Origin: Dyadobacter sp. CECT 9275
GTDB lineage: Bacteria > Bacteroidota > Bacteroidia > Cytophagales > Spirosomataceae
Reading direction: 5' to 3'
Assembly (NCBI RefSeq): GCF_907164905.1
Contig: NZ_CAJRAF010000002.1
Coordinates: 3,992,001 to 4,056,000, forward strand
DNA: 64,000 nucleotides
Part shown: positions 8,212 through 17,543 of the stretch, in pieces
Position numbering within the stretch: position 1 is the first letter of the stretch
Layout: each line of letters opens with the position of its first letter
The notes under the pieces: model-generated
The model's database searches: none
Told to the model about the DNA's origin: nothing
Seen by the model: only the letters and a program-made list of their open reading frames with translations
Position numbers and translations under genes: made by a program

Positions 8212-9456
8212 ATGAGATACATAGTTTTGTTTTTCATTTTGCTTTTTCCGAAGCACGGGTCCCTGGCTAAACCAGTTATACCAGATGTTGTGAAGGAAGG
8301 CGTATGGAGGGCAACCTTGCTCCGTGATGGTCAGGCGTTGCCATTTATTCTGGAGATCAGGAAAAATACGGATGGAAAAACGTTTTCTGTTTTCGCCGTC
8401 AATGGCAGCGAGCGCCTTCGGATGGATACGGCTTTTGTAGCGCAGGATTCTATCCATATTCCCATGCAGCTCTTTGATTCTGAAATTGTTGCCCACATAG
8501 AACCCGGGAGTCTGAAAGGGAAGTACAACCGGCTGTCCGGCAAAAATGTGATTGCCTGGCTGCCATTTGAGGCAAAGTTCGGCGACAACTATAAATTTTA
8601 TAAGCAAGGTGAGGCCAGGTCGCCGGTGAATATAACAGGGAAATGGTCAGCTGTATTCCACAATCCGGCTACGGGGGGTAATACGCCTTCCGTCGCGAAT
8701 TTTACGCAGAAAGGCAGTGACGTAACCGGATCCTTCCTGACACCGACGGGCGATTATCGTTTTCTTACAGGCAGTATGAATGGAGACAGCCTGTATTTGT
8801 CCACATTTGATGGTTCGAATGCGATGTTATTTAAGGCTTCCGTGCAGGCGGATGGTACGTTAAAGGGAGTGCTTTGGACTGGTGTAGCAGGTTATAGAAC
8901 CTGGACGGCTAAGGCTGATCCAGATGCGAAGCTGCCCGACGCAACAAAACTTACCTTTCTGAAACCAGGGGCAGGAGAAGTGAATTTTTCTTTTACGGAC
9001 AGCAAAGGCCAAACGGTTTCCCTAAGCGATGCGGCATTCAAGAATAAGGTGGTAATTCTTCAGATCATGGGCTCCTGGTGCCCTAATTGTATGGATGAGA
9101 CTAATTTTCTGGTACCCTGGTATAAAAAGAATAAGAAAAGGGGCGTAGAGATTATAGGGCTTGCGTTTGAAAAATCGGACAATCCTGATATTTCAAATCC
9201 TAAGATCAAAAGAATGATCACGCGGTTTGGTATTGAATATCCGGTTTTGCTGGCGGGCACTAACACAGATGCGGGTACGGCAAAAGCGCTTCCTATGCTG
9301 AACAAAGTGATGTCTTACCCTACGACTATATTTATTGACAAAAAGGGAAAGGTCAGAGAAATACATACGGGTTTCAGCGGGCCCGGGACGGGTAAGTACT
9401 ACGATCAGTTTGTGGAGGAATTCACCCGACTGACAGACAAACTTCTGAGTGAGTAG
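8212..9456 (+). CDS. TlpA/ResA-like thiol-disulfide oxidoreductase with N-terminal beta-rich domain
   Basis: 414 residues. A signal-peptide-like start (RYIVLFFILLFPKHGSLA) is followed by about 230 residues of beta-rich sequence resembling the DUF4369-type N-terminal domain of Bacteroidota redoxins. A thioredoxin fold then carries W-C290-P-N-C293 and the cis-Pro region VMSYPTTIFIDKKGKV. Such proteins reduce or exchange disulfides in the periplasm, often for cytochrome maturation or stress defence; the actual partner is unknown. It is monocistronic: divergent from rsmH, followed by a clear terminator at 9467. The start is ATG 8212. Confidence 0.9.
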   Translation: MRYIVLFFILLFPKHGSLAKPVIPDVVKEGVWRATLLRDGQALPFILEIRKNTDGKTFSVFAVNGSERLRMDTAFVAQDSIHIPMQLFDSEIVAHIEPGSLKGKYNRLSGKNVIAWLPFEAKFGDNYKFYKQGEARSPVNITGKWSAVFHNPATGGNTPSVANFTQKGSDVTGSFLTPTGDYRFLTGSMNGDSLYLSTFDGSNAMLFKASVQADGTLKGVLWTGVAGYRTWTAKADPDAKLPDATKLTFLKPGAGEVNFSFTDSKGQTVSLSDAAFKNKVVILQIMGSWCPNCMDETNFLVPWYKKNKKRGVEIIGLAFEKSDNPDISNPKIKRMITRFGIEYPVLLAGTNTDAGTAKALPMLNKVMSYPTTIFIDKKGKVREIHTGFSGPGTGKYYDQFVEEFTRLTDKLLSE

Positions 9457-9466
9457 CAGGCACCGG

Positions 9467-9499
9467 CGCATTGGAAAAGTAATATCCAATGCGTTTTTT
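9467..9499 (+). terminator. Rho-independent terminator after the TlpA-like gene
   Basis: A perfect 9-bp stem, CGCATTGGA at 9467-9475 and TCCAATGCG at 9485-9493, with a 9-nt loop and six T residues directly after. It lies 10 bases past the stop codon. Confidence 0.9.
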
Positions 9500-9520
9500 A
9501 TTTAACCTAAATTAGTATGC

Positions 9521-9552
9521 TTGCATAATATTGGTGGGTTTTGCTACATTTG
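9521..9552 (+). promoter_or_regulatory. Promoter of the MarR / beta-oxidation pair
   Basis: TTG at 9521-9523, a 21-base spacer and TACATTTG at 9545-9552 match the Bacteroidota promoter form TTG-N(17-23)-TAnnTTTG. Transcription would start near 9559, which rules out the GTG at 9559 as start of the downstream gene and supports ATG 9589. Confidence 0.7.
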
Positions 9553-9588
9553 TAAAAAGTGAAACTGACCCACAACCGTCGTGAAACA

Positions 9589-10053
9589 ATGCGTAAGGAA
9601 AAGACAATTGATTTTCAGATAAAGTGGGCATGGCATTCCATTTCAAGAATGTACAACGCTTATGCTGCCAATTTTGGGATTACAATGGCTGCGGGCCACG
9701 TGCTGCTCAATATTGACATTGAGCAGGGTACCCCCGCAACGAAAATTGCTCCGTTGCTGGGCATGGAGCCCAGAAGCCTGGTGAGAATGTTGAAAAACCT
9801 GGAAGAACGCGGGCTGATTACACGCGAGGTGGATGATACCGATAAGCGGTTCGTCCGTATTGTGCTGACAGACCTTGGAAAAGAAAAAAGGGAACTGTCC
9901 AGGGAGGGGGTTATTCTTTTCAACAATATGGTCCGGGAGAAAATACCGCTTGAGAAGCTGGCCACTTTTTTTGAGGTGATCAATGATATCAATAAAATCG
10001 TAGAAGAAGAAAATCAGAAACTCAGAGCCGGAGAATCAGATGACGAGCTTTGA
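9589..10053 (+). CDS. MarR-family transcriptional regulator
   Basis: 155 residues from ATG 9589. The winged helix-turn-helix is seen as GTPATKIAPLLGMEPRSLVRMLKNLEERGLITREVDDTDKR, with the conserved wing residues DDTDKRFVRIVLTDLG. MarR proteins are dimeric repressors released by small ligands. It is 36 bases upstream of the fused beta-oxidation gene on the same strand; this pairing is recurrent in Bacteroidota and suggests control by fatty acyl-CoA, which is inference. A longer reading from GTG 9559 is disfavoured because the promoter box ends at 9552. Confidence 0.93.
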   Translation: MRKEKTIDFQIKWAWHSISRMYNAYAANFGITMAAGHVLLNIDIEQGTPATKIAPLLGMEPRSLVRMLKNLEERGLITREVDDTDKRFVRIVLTDLGKEKRELSREGVILFNNMVREKIPLEKLATFFEVINDINKIVEEENQKLRAGESDDEL

Positions 10054-10089
10054 ACATATAGTTTATCCTAAAAACCAAAACCTATCATA

Positions 10090-12495
10090 ATGAATCGTTC
10101 AATTCGTAAAGTTGCCGTACTGGGATCTGGTATCATGGGCTCCCGTATTGCGTGCCATTTTGCCAATATTGGAGTAGAAGTTTTACTGCTTGATATCGTT
10201 CCTAAGGAGCCCAATGAAGCAGAAAAAGCGAAGGGACTGACCACAGAACACCCAGCGGTCAGAAACCGGATTGTTACGGAATCTTTTCAACAGACACTTA
10301 AGGCAACTCCTGCATCTCTGTATAGCCCTTCTTTTGCATCCAGGGTAAAGCTCGGCAACTTTGATGATAACCTGGCCGACATTAAAAATTATGACTGGGT
10401 GATCGAAGTGGTGGTGGAGCGCCTGGATATCAAGAAAAGTCTCTATGAGAAAGTCGATGTACTCAGGAAGCCCGGCACACTGATTACGTCCAATACCTCG
10501 GGTATCCCGATCCACCTGATGGCGGAGGGTCGAAGTGAAGATTTTAAAAAGCATTTTTGCGGAACACACTTTTTCAACCCGCCCAGATACCTCCGGTTAC
10601 TTGAAATCATTCCTACCAAAGAAACGGATCCCGGAATCATTGATTTCCTGATGCACTATGGCGACTTGTTCCTGGGAAAAACCACAGTTCTATGTAAAGA
10701 TACCCCAGGTTTTATAGCCAACAGGCTGGGAATATATGCGCTGATCCAGACAATCAGGGTGGCTGCGGAAATGAACCTGAGCGTGGATCAGGTGGATAAG
10801 CTTACGGGGCCTGTGGTGGGTAGGCCTAAATCCGGGACTTTCCGGTTATCGGATGTAGTGGGGCTTGACACCACCGTTCATGTTGCCAATAATCTGTATG
10901 CCTCGGGAGAGGGTAACGATGAGTCGCGGGATGCCTTTGTTTTGCCGGCTATCATGCAAAAACTTTATGATAACAAATGGCTGGGAGATAAAACAGGGCA
11001 AGGTTTTTATAAGAAAATGAAGGATGAAAAGGGCAAGTCGGTGATTCTGGCACTTGACTTTGACACCCTGGATTATAAACCTTCGGAAAAGGTAAAGTTT
11101 GATACTCTGGAAACCACAAAGGCCATAGGTGACGTAACCAAGCGTTTCGGTGTGCTGCTGGCAGGGAAAGACAAAGCGGGAGAGTTTTACAGAAGGACTT
11201 TTGCAGATATTTTCAAGTATGCGACCTACCGAGTCCCTGGCATTTCGGACGAAATCTTCCGGATTGATCAGGCCATAAGTGCTGGTTTTGGCTGGCAATT
11301 GGGGTTATTTGAAACCTGGGATGCTATTGGCCTGAAAAATATGCTCACGATCATGGAGAGCCTTGATCAAAAACCGGCGGCCTGGGTTTATGAAATGCTC
11401 GAAGCCGGTAACGAATCGTTTTACAGGATAGAGGCAGGAAAAAAACTGTACTATGACATTCCGTCTAGATCGTACAAGAAAATTCCGGGCCAGGATGCGT
11501 TCGTCATTTTGAGTAACCTGTCTGAAGGGATTGTCTGGAAAAATGCGGGTGCTAACCTTTACGATCTCGGTGACGGGATACTCAATCTGGAGTTCAGGTC
11601 AAAAATGAATACCATGGGCTCAGAGGTGATCGAAGGCATTCAGAAAGGCATCAGCCTTGCGGAGCGCGATTTCCGGGGAATAGTAATAGGGAATGAATCC
11701 AGCGAGGCATTTTCTGCTGGGGCCAACCTGGCAATGCTTTTCATGTTTGCTATTGAGCAGGAGTTTGACGAGATCAACATGGTGATCGCACAGTTTCAGC
11801 AAACAATGATGCGGGCCAGGTATTCGTCCATACCCGTTGTTACGGCGCCGCACACGCTGGCGCTTGGAGGAGGTTGTGAACTCAATCTGCACGCAGATAA
11901 AGTGGTGGCGCACGCGGAAACCTATATGGGCTTGGTCGAGTTCGGCGTTGGGATTATCCCGGCTGGTGGTGGAACCAAAGAAATGGCGCTTCGTTGCTCG
12001 GACATGTATCAGGCGGGCGACCCTGAGCTGAACATCCTGCAGACCGCGTTCATGAATATTGCGCAAGCCAAGGTATCTACATCTGCAAGAGATGCTTACG
12101 AAATGAATTATCTGCAGGATAAGGATCAGATTGTACTGAACCGGAGCAGGCTGATCGCCGAAGCGAAACAGGCAGCCATTGAACTCGCTGAAAACGGATA
12201 CACCCAGCCTAAGCAGCGAAGTGATATCAAAGTGCAGGGGAAGGCCGGAATGGCATTGTTTATGGCTGGAATTGCACAGATGCAGATGGCAAATTACATT
12301 ACCGAACACGATGCAAAGATTGCCAATAAGCTCGCTTACGTCATCAACGGAGGAGACCTGAGTTATCCGCAGCAGGTTACCGAGCAATATCTGCTGGATC
12401 TGGAAAGAGAAGCTTTTTTGTCGTTATGCGGGGAACGAAAAACGCTCGAAAGAATGCAGGGGCTGCTAAACGGTGGAAAACCACCTAGAAACTAG
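10090..12495 (+). CDS. Fused 3-hydroxyacyl-CoA dehydrogenase / enoyl-CoA hydratase (FadN-like)
   Basis: 801 residues. The N-terminal Rossmann fold VAVLGSGIMGSRIACHFANIGVEVLLLDI binds NAD. The dehydrogenase core continues with SNTSGIPIHLMAEG and HFFNPPRYLRLLEIIP, followed by the C-terminal dehydrogenase domain with GRPKSGTFRLSDVVGLDT. From about residue 500 a crotonase fold follows, with AFSAGANLAML, the GGGCEL oxyanion/Glu site and GLVEFGVGIIPAGGGTKE holding the second Glu. It thus hydrates enoyl-CoA and oxidises 3-hydroxyacyl-CoA. The dehydrogenase-first order is that of FadN, opposite to FadB. No thiolase or acyl-CoA dehydrogenase follows, unlike the usual operon. Confidence 0.93.
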   Translation: MNRSIRKVAVLGSGIMGSRIACHFANIGVEVLLLDIVPKEPNEAEKAKGLTTEHPAVRNRIVTESFQQTLKATPASLYSPSFASRVKLGNFDDNLADIKNYDWVIEVVVERLDIKKSLYEKVDVLRKPGTLITSNTSGIPIHLMAEGRSEDFKKHFCGTHFFNPPRYLRLLEIIPTKETDPGIIDFLMHYGDLFLGKTTVLCKDTPGFIANRLGIYALIQTIRVAAEMNLSVDQVDKLTGPVVGRPKSGTFRLSDVVGLDTTVHVANNLYASGEGNDESRDAFVLPAIMQKLYDNKWLGDKTGQGFYKKMKDEKGKSVILALDFDTLDYKPSEKVKFDTLETTKAIGDVTKRFGVLLAGKDKAGEFYRRTFADIFKYATYRVPGISDEIFRIDQAISAGFGWQLGLFETWDAIGLKNMLTIMESLDQKPAAWVYEMLEAGNESFYRIEAGKKLYYDIPSRSYKKIPGQDAFVILSNLSEGIVWKNAGANLYDLGDGILNLEFRSKMNTMGSEVIEGIQKGISLAERDFRGIVIGNESSEAFSAGANLAMLFMFAIEQEFDEINMVIAQFQQTMMRARYSSIPVVTAPHTLALGGGCELNLHADKVVAHAETYMGLVEFGVGIIPAGGGTKEMALRCSDMYQAGDPELNILQTAFMNIAQAKVSTSARDAYEMNYLQDKDQIVLNRSRLIAEAKQAAIELAENGYTQPKQRSDIKVQGKAGMALFMAGIAQMQMANYITEHDAKIANKLAYVINGGDLSYPQQVTEQYLLDLEREAFLSLCGERKTLERMQGLLNGGKPPRN

Positions 12496-12521
12496 TTTTC
12501 GGTTTACAGGAGGCGGTTGCA

Positions 12522-13202
12522 TCAGCTTAGGGAAGGGTAGGGTTTTCCGGTCCGGTCAAAAATATTGTTGGATAAATAGCCAATAAGCTGGGTTTCGGGA
12601 GAGAAGGGATCAATACCAGCCAGAATCTCTCTGACTTCTTCTTCCCTTACCTTTCGGTAAACAGGCTTCATGGTGCCTCCGTATTCCCCTGCTTTGGCCA
12701 GCGGGTTCCATTGATACTCCGGGTCAACCAGGCTGCCCCGGGCGGCCATGATAGGCGGAGGCGTGTATGTGCCACGGAAATCCGGATTGGCGGGATGGTC
12801 CAGCCCAAGGCAGTGTCCGAACTCGTGAGCTGCCGTGGTGGAAACACCCAGCTGATCGGAGGTGAGCCAATGACCGGCGTTATCTCCAAGCCCAAAACCC
12901 ATGAAGGACCGTGTAATGGTGTTTTCATTTTCGATGCGAATGAAATTGCTGGAATGATCCCTGTTAGAGGAGGCCAGTGTGAAAGCCTCTTCCGTTGATA
13001 TAATTGCATAACGGATGTTAAACCGGACTTCCAGGGACATTCCCATACGGTGAACCTTTGCGCGGGGTTCGTTATACATTTGATTTATTTCTTTGATAAT
13101 CAGTTCCCCGATCTCAGTTGCAGCCTCAGAACCATAGAGGAACAAAGTGGCCGAAATTTCGATTGTAGTATTGTTGTCACGAAGGTTTGCGACCGCGGCC
13201 AT
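12522..13202 (-). CDS. Matrixin-like zinc metalloprotease (M10/M12 type)
   Basis: 226 residues. The full metzincin zinc site H126-E-F-G-H130-C-L-G-L-D-H136 is present, followed by a Met-turn candidate, PPIMAARG, near residue 152. The N-terminal half (TTIEISATLFLYGSEAATEIGELI) is beta-rich. No signal peptide, lipobox, TM segment or prodomain with a cysteine switch is visible, which is unusual for a matrixin and leaves its location unknown. It converges with the beta-oxidation gene (27-base gap) and is divergent from the Rrf2 gene at 13405. Substrate is unknown. Confidence 0.85.
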   Translation of the reverse strand: MAAVANLRDNNTTIEISATLFLYGSEAATEIGELIIKEINQMYNEPRAKVHRMGMSLEVRFNIRYAIISTEEAFTLASSNRDHSSNFIRIENENTITRSFMGFGLGDNAGHWLTSDQLGVSTTAAHEFGHCLGLDHPANPDFRGTYTPPPIMAARGSLVDPEYQWNPLAKAGEYGGTMKPVYRKVREEEVREILAGIDPFSPETQLIGYLSNNIFDRTGKPYPSLS

Positions 13203-13404
13203 TTTTGCTGATGTTAAAGGTTAGTATGGATTAAGCAAATTAGTGTTCAGGAATGAAGAGGAAATACAATCAAATGGCTATATTTATATTCTCTGTACTA
13301 ATTCTTTTCTAAAATTAGCACATTTCCGATACCCACCAAGTCGAACATTTCAAGGGTTGGCCCAATAGGTATACACCATGGATTTTAGATAATACGTTTT
13401 TAAA

Positions 13405-13848
13405 ATGATATCAAAAAAAGCGAAATATGCATTGAAGGCCCTGAAAGTGTTGGCCGAACAGTACGGAAAAGGTCCGGTACTGATCTCATATATTGCTGAA
13501 AAGGAAAAAATACCGAAGAAGTTTCTGGAGGCGATCTTGCTTGATCTTAGAAACAACGGCGTGCTGCAAAGCCAGAAAGGAAAAGGAGGAGGATATCTGT
13601 TGCGGATTTCACCGGGAGAGGTAAGTTTCTCTAAGATCCTGAGAATTATAGACGGACCCATCGCGCCGGCTCTCTGCGTTTCGTTGCTTTTTTACGGTAA
13701 ATGCGAAGATTGTCGTGACGAGGAGACTTGCAGCCTCCGGGTGGTGCTTGAAAGGTGGCGCGATGCTAACCTGGCCGTTCTGGATAAAACTACCCTCAAT
13801 GACCTGCTATTTGCAGACAATAAACTGAATGCGGAGATCTTATCTTGA
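13405..13848 (+). CDS. Rrf2-family transcriptional regulator
   Basis: 147 residues. The N-terminal winged helix begins MISKKAKYALKALKVLAEQ and continues VLISYIAEKEKIPKKFLEAIL, LRNNGVLQSQKGKGGGYLL, the classic Rrf2 pattern. A cysteine-rich stretch follows (C at about 90, then CEDCRDEETC), comparable to the cluster ligands of IscR/NsrR, so an iron-sulfur or redox-sensing role is plausible but not proven. ATG 13405. Its last 9 bases overlap the 3' end of the convergent glycosyltransferase gene at 13840. Confidence 0.92.
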   Translation: MISKKAKYALKALKVLAEQYGKGPVLISYIAEKEKIPKKFLEAILLDLRNNGVLQSQKGKGGGYLLRISPGEVSFSKILRIIDGPIAPALCVSLLFYGKCEDCRDEETCSLRVVLERWRDANLAVLDKTTLNDLLFADNKLNAEILS

Positions 13849-15447
13849 TAACCTGTCTTTGCGGACGTAAAGCTTTGTGCCATCAAAAGTTCCCATATCT
13901 GCATATCCGTTTTTTACAAATTGCGCGAGTTCCGGATAACTCTCGATATTTTGCGTTTTCACATCCTGTACCCAAAAACTGTTTTTACCCACTGCATCCA
14001 GAATGATCGCGGGGCGGTTGCGATGTAGGTCTTTCATGTACCTCTGCCGGTAGGTATCCCGCATTTTATGGGCATAAATACAGCGTTCCGAATGATTTTC
14101 GGCTGTTCCCTGCGGCAGTTGGGCTTCCACATAGTAGGCGCACTGCCATCCCCAAACCGTCATATAGTCTCCCGGGCGGGTAAATTTTTTCAGTTCTTTC
14201 ACCACAGGGCTCTGGTATAAAGTCCTTGCTCCAACGGAAACATATTTATTCGGCTGCTTTCCCTGCACAAATTCGAGGGCATCTGTCGCCAGGAACCAGC
14301 AAAGAAGTAGCAAAGGCAATATAACAACCTTATTTCCAAACGTATGGATACCATTAGTTGCAAATAATATCCATGGTATAATGCAGAAATTGAGGTAGTG
14401 CACGAAAGCATTCCCCGATTTTGTTGCGGCATAAATACTGATCAGTACCAGGGAAACTGTAAGCAGCGGAACAAATAATGCCTTGTCTTTTTTAATGACA
14501 TGCTTCACGAGCAGGAAAAAGGAAGCAATCAAAGGTATGCCTAACAGGAGGGTATATGCCCTGAAATCATTACTCAGGTTGAGTATTTTAAGAAATTGCA
14601 TGATGATGGAAACCTCGTTTCCCCCGGCATAAATGGCGTTCCCAAGAATATAGAAGTTGATGAAATCTGTAAAAACGTTGTTCCACGAAGCCCATATCAG
14701 TACCAGTGCAGGAAATGAAACGGTACCTGATACGAGTAAAAGGAATGGTGCAAGCTGCCGGGTTTTTATAAAATGGGTGACACAGCACCACATAGCGGCC
14801 AAACCCACAACGGCGGCGAGCGGTACTGCCTGTAATTTAGCAAAGGGAACAAGGCCAAGTATCAGCCCCAGAAAGAACAAGGTACGGAGGTTAGGCCTGT
14901 TTTCCTTGGTCAGGGAAAGTAGCCAGATGGCAGCGGACAGCAGCAGCACAGGGACCTGCTCGCTGGAATAATGTACAAAATCCGCTTCCTGCGAAAAGCT
15001 CAGGAATAGGACGGGCATCAGCCACATGCTACGTGTGAACTGCCCCGGGAACCAGTTGCGTAACGAAAAGAAAAGCAATAGCAGGGCCATAATGCTGGAA
15101 ATTAATCCCATGGCACGGCCCGAGGTATAGTCGATCTGAAATCCAAAGAAACGGGGTATCACCAGAAAATAATTGTCCAGCGGTCCAATGGTTGTTCCAT
15201 CTACGGAACGCCAGTAGACAGGATCCTGGCTCAGGGTGATGGCATGGCTCAGCATCTGGCTCTCATCGGGATTGAGCTCACGATTGAGCACAATAACCGG
15301 GAGCCTCATATAAACAAGCAGCAAAATAGCTAATGCAACAAAGGCGGAAGGGGGGACTTTTTTTAAAAATGCTGCCAGAATAACAATCCCCGCCAGAACG
15401 TATCCGATCAGCCAATATATGGAGGGAAAATTGTCAAAAGTGATCAT
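13840..15447 (-). CDS. GT-C type membrane glycosyltransferase (PMT/ArnT-like)
   Basis: 535 residues with roughly ten to twelve hydrophobic segments. The first extracytoplasmic loop contains NRELNPDESQML, the acidic DE motif position of GT-C enzymes that use polyprenyl-phosphate sugars, and the C-terminal 130 residues are soluble. Such enzymes move a sugar from a lipid carrier on the periplasmic face onto a glycan, lipid or protein. It is the last gene of a three-gene operon and overlaps the upstream GT2 gene by 4 bases (ATGA), so a GT2-made polyprenyl-phosphate sugar may be its donor; that link is inference. Acceptor is unknown. Confidence 0.85.
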   Translation of the reverse strand: MITFDNFPSIYWLIGYVLAGIVILAAFLKKVPPSAFVALAILLLVYMRLPVIVLNRELNPDESQMLSHAITLSQDPVYWRSVDGTTIGPLDNYFLVIPRFFGFQIDYTSGRAMGLISSIMALLLLFFSLRNWFPGQFTRSMWLMPVLFLSFSQEADFVHYSSEQVPVLLLSAAIWLLSLTKENRPNLRTLFFLGLILGLVPFAKLQAVPLAAVVGLAAMWCCVTHFIKTRQLAPFLLLVSGTVSFPALVLIWASWNNVFTDFINFYILGNAIYAGGNEVSIIMQFLKILNLSNDFRAYTLLLGIPLIASFFLLVKHVIKKDKALFVPLLTVSLVLISIYAATKSGNAFVHYLNFCIIPWILFATNGIHTFGNKVVILPLLLLCWFLATDALEFVQGKQPNKYVSVGARTLYQSPVVKELKKFTRPGDYMTVWGWQCAYYVEAQLPQGTAENHSERCIYAHKMRDTYRQRYMKDLHRNRPAIILDAVGKNSFWVQDVKTQNIESYPELAQFVKNGYADMGTFDGTKLYVRKDRLSR

Positions 15448-16400
15448 GCCATCAGCTGAAAGGTTTCTACCTTTTCCACAAAGTCACGATAGTGTACCGC
15501 AGGAATAAAATGCTGCTGTGACCGGTACTGGAGTACCATAAAAACCAGAAACAGCGAGATCAGAAAAGATTGAAGCATCAGGATCATCAGCGTACTGCCC
15601 AAGGTGGAGGCCCAGCCAGGGGTAGCATTTCCGATTAGTTTCAGAAAAATGATGAACACGATAAAAGCCACAGCCAGGCCGGACATAAAAATGGAAAATA
15701 TCAGTATGCGTACCGCCGTGGTGTCAACCATGACAGATATGGCACTCAGACCGTGTAAAATGAGTGATACGAAGTTCATCTTACTGTTTCCTGCAAGCCT
15801 GGTTGCTCTGTCGGTGAGTACCGAACTATACGGAATTCTGGAACGGATCACACCTCCCGGATAATTATTCCATATTTCCGAAACGCGCACCAGGTTTTTA
15901 AGACGGTTTTTGGGGACCAGGCTAAAATTTCCAAAGGTGATCACCTTTCCGGTCAATAATTTGAAAGCCAGCTTGTAGATAATATAGAAAAAGCGGAATA
16001 AAAATCCTTCCGTCCGCTTATTACGTTCTGCAAAAATGATTTTGTCCGGCTCTTCCAAAGATTTGGTAACCAGCTTATTAATATCCGAAGGAGCGTCTTC
16101 GCCATCCGCATCCATCACGATCACCTGATCACAATCCATGTTTTCTGCAACATAGGACAAGCCTATTGCAATTGCTTTCTGATGCCCCAAATTCCGGTAT
16201 AACGTCAGAAGCTTAATATCCTTTCCGATGAACCGGGTAAAAGGTTGGGTACGGTCTTTTGAGGAGCAATCATCAACGATCAGCAGGGATGTATTTTCGA
16301 TGATTTCGGGCCTCAAATCCTCATTAATCTTCTGTATTAAAAGATTCAGCGCCTCCCAGTCGTTGAATTGAGGAATAATAATTACTAGATTTTGAGGCAT
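15444..16400 (-). CDS. GT2 glycosyltransferase, polyprenyl-phosphate sugar synthase type
   Basis: 318 residues. A GT-A fold begins NLVIIIPQFNDWEALNLLIQKI, with LLIVDDCSSKDRT and VIVMDADGEDAPSDI, the DxD-type site near residue 97. Two C-terminal membrane segments (about 230-255 and 270-295) match the DPM1/GtrB group that loads sugars onto polyprenyl phosphate. Four-base overlap with the GT-C gene downstream indicates coupled translation. ATG 16400, 66 bases after the epimerase stop. Confidence 0.88.
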   Translation of the reverse strand: MPQNLVIIIPQFNDWEALNLLIQKINEDLRPEIIENTSLLIVDDCSSKDRTQPFTRFIGKDIKLLTLYRNLGHQKAIAIGLSYVAENMDCDQVIVMDADGEDAPSDINKLVTKSLEEPDKIIFAERNKRTEGFLFRFFYIIYKLAFKLLTGKVITFGNFSLVPKNRLKNLVRVSEIWNNYPGGVIRSRIPYSSVLTDRATRLAGNSKMNFVSLILHGLSAISVMVDTTAVRILIFSIFMSGLAVAFIVFIIFLKLIGNATPGWASTLGSTLMILMLQSFLISLFLVFMVLQYRSQQHFIPAVHYRDFVEKVETFQLMA

Positions 16401-16466
16401 AGGGAAGGTATATCAGAATCTCCCGACGTCAATACTGCGTGCGTCGGAAGATTCCCATTGGTAGTA

Positions 16467-17543
16467 TCAAACGGTTTTAAGTCCCAGACGTGAGGCAATG
16501 CCATCATGGATTTGCGTGAGTGTTTCCACCAAGCCAAACTCCCAGTTCCAGCCAGGGTAATGTTGCTTGAACTTGGAAAGATCACTTACATACCAGATGT
16601 GATCCCCGATACGGTTGGTATCCGAATACGAGAAAGACAATTTGTTTCCTGTTATTTTTTCGCAAAGTTCAATGGCTTCCAGCATGGAGCAGTTGGCAAA
16701 TCTTCCTCCTCCTGCATTGTAAACTTCTCCCGGACGTGGATTCTGGTAAAAATGCCAGAACATGTTTACAAGGTCATGGCTGTGAATATTGTCACGTACC
16801 TGCTTTCCTTTATACCCGAAAATGGTATAATGGTTACCGGTGATCGCGCACTTCATCAGATACGCCAGGAAACCATGAAGTTGTGCACCGGAATGATTCG
16901 GACCTGTGAGACATCCTCCCCGGAATACCGCGGTTTTCATGCCGAAATACTTACCGTATTCCTGTACCATAATATCTGCTGCAACTTTTGAAGCGCCGAA
17001 GATAGAGTGTTTGGTATGGTCGATGCTGTGGTTTTCATCTATTCCATTGGTAAAATAGGGATGGCTTTCGTCGATTTCCCAACGGGTTTCAAGCTCCACC
17101 AATGGAAGATAGTTGGGGTTATCACCATACACTTTATTGGTTGACGTAAAAATAAATACCGCCTCAGGTGCATGAAGACGTGTCATTTCAAGCATATTGA
17201 GTGTGCCCACTGCATTTACACCAAAATCCGTGAAAGGTTCTCGGGCGGCCCAGTCGTGGCTTGGCTGTGCTGCTGCATGGATGATAAGCTTGATGTCAGC
17301 CCCATACTCTTTAAAAATGGGTTCTAGCTGGTTTACTTCCCGGATATCAGCAGAATAATGCCTGTAATTGGTATATGCTTCCTGAATCCGGTTTTTATTC
17401 CATTCGGTATTACCGTCAGCTCCAAAGAAATACTCTCTTAAATTATTATCAACCCCAATTACCAGATCAAATTTATCAGCCATAAAGGCAACAGATTCAC
17501 TCCCAATTAATCCGGCAGAACCTGTAACGAGTGCAATATTCAT
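16467..17543 (-). CDS. NAD-dependent epimerase/dehydratase, CDP-paratose 2-epimerase-like
   Basis: 358 residues, extended SDR. The glycine-rich NAD motif [12 protein letters not shown] is at 7-18, and [14 protein letters not shown] resembles the TSTNKVYG signature of CDP-tyvelose/paratose epimerases, so a nucleotide-sugar C2 epimerase is a reasonable guess. The catalytic YxxxK position reads [11 protein letters not shown], with Phe in place of Tyr and the Lys kept. It heads an operon with two glycosyltransferases and probably makes the sugar they use. ATG 17543. A TAAATTTG box on the minus strand at 17744-17751 is a promoter candidate. Confidence 0.85.
   Translation of the reverse strand: MNIALVTGSAGLIGSESVAFMADKFDLVIGVDNNLREYFFGADGNTEWNKNRIQEAYTNYRHYSADIREVNQLEPIFKEYGADIKLIIHAAAQPSHDWAAREPFTDFGVNAVGTLNMLEMTRLHAPEAVFIFTSTNKVYGDNPNYLPLVELETRWEIDESHPYFTNGIDENHSIDHTKHSIFGASKVAADIMVQEYGKYFGMKTAVFRGGCLTGPNHSGAQLHGFLAYLMKCAITGNHYTIFGYKGKQVRDNIHSHDLVNMFWHFYQNPRPGEVYNAGGGRFANCSMLEAIELCEKITGNKLSFSYSDTNRIGDHIWYVSDLSKFKQHYPGWNWEFGLVETLTQIHDGIASRLGLKTV

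Noticed and set aside
11620..12387. 255-codon open frame on the minus strand
   Set aside because: Antisense to the crotonase half of the beta-oxidation fusion; no motif.
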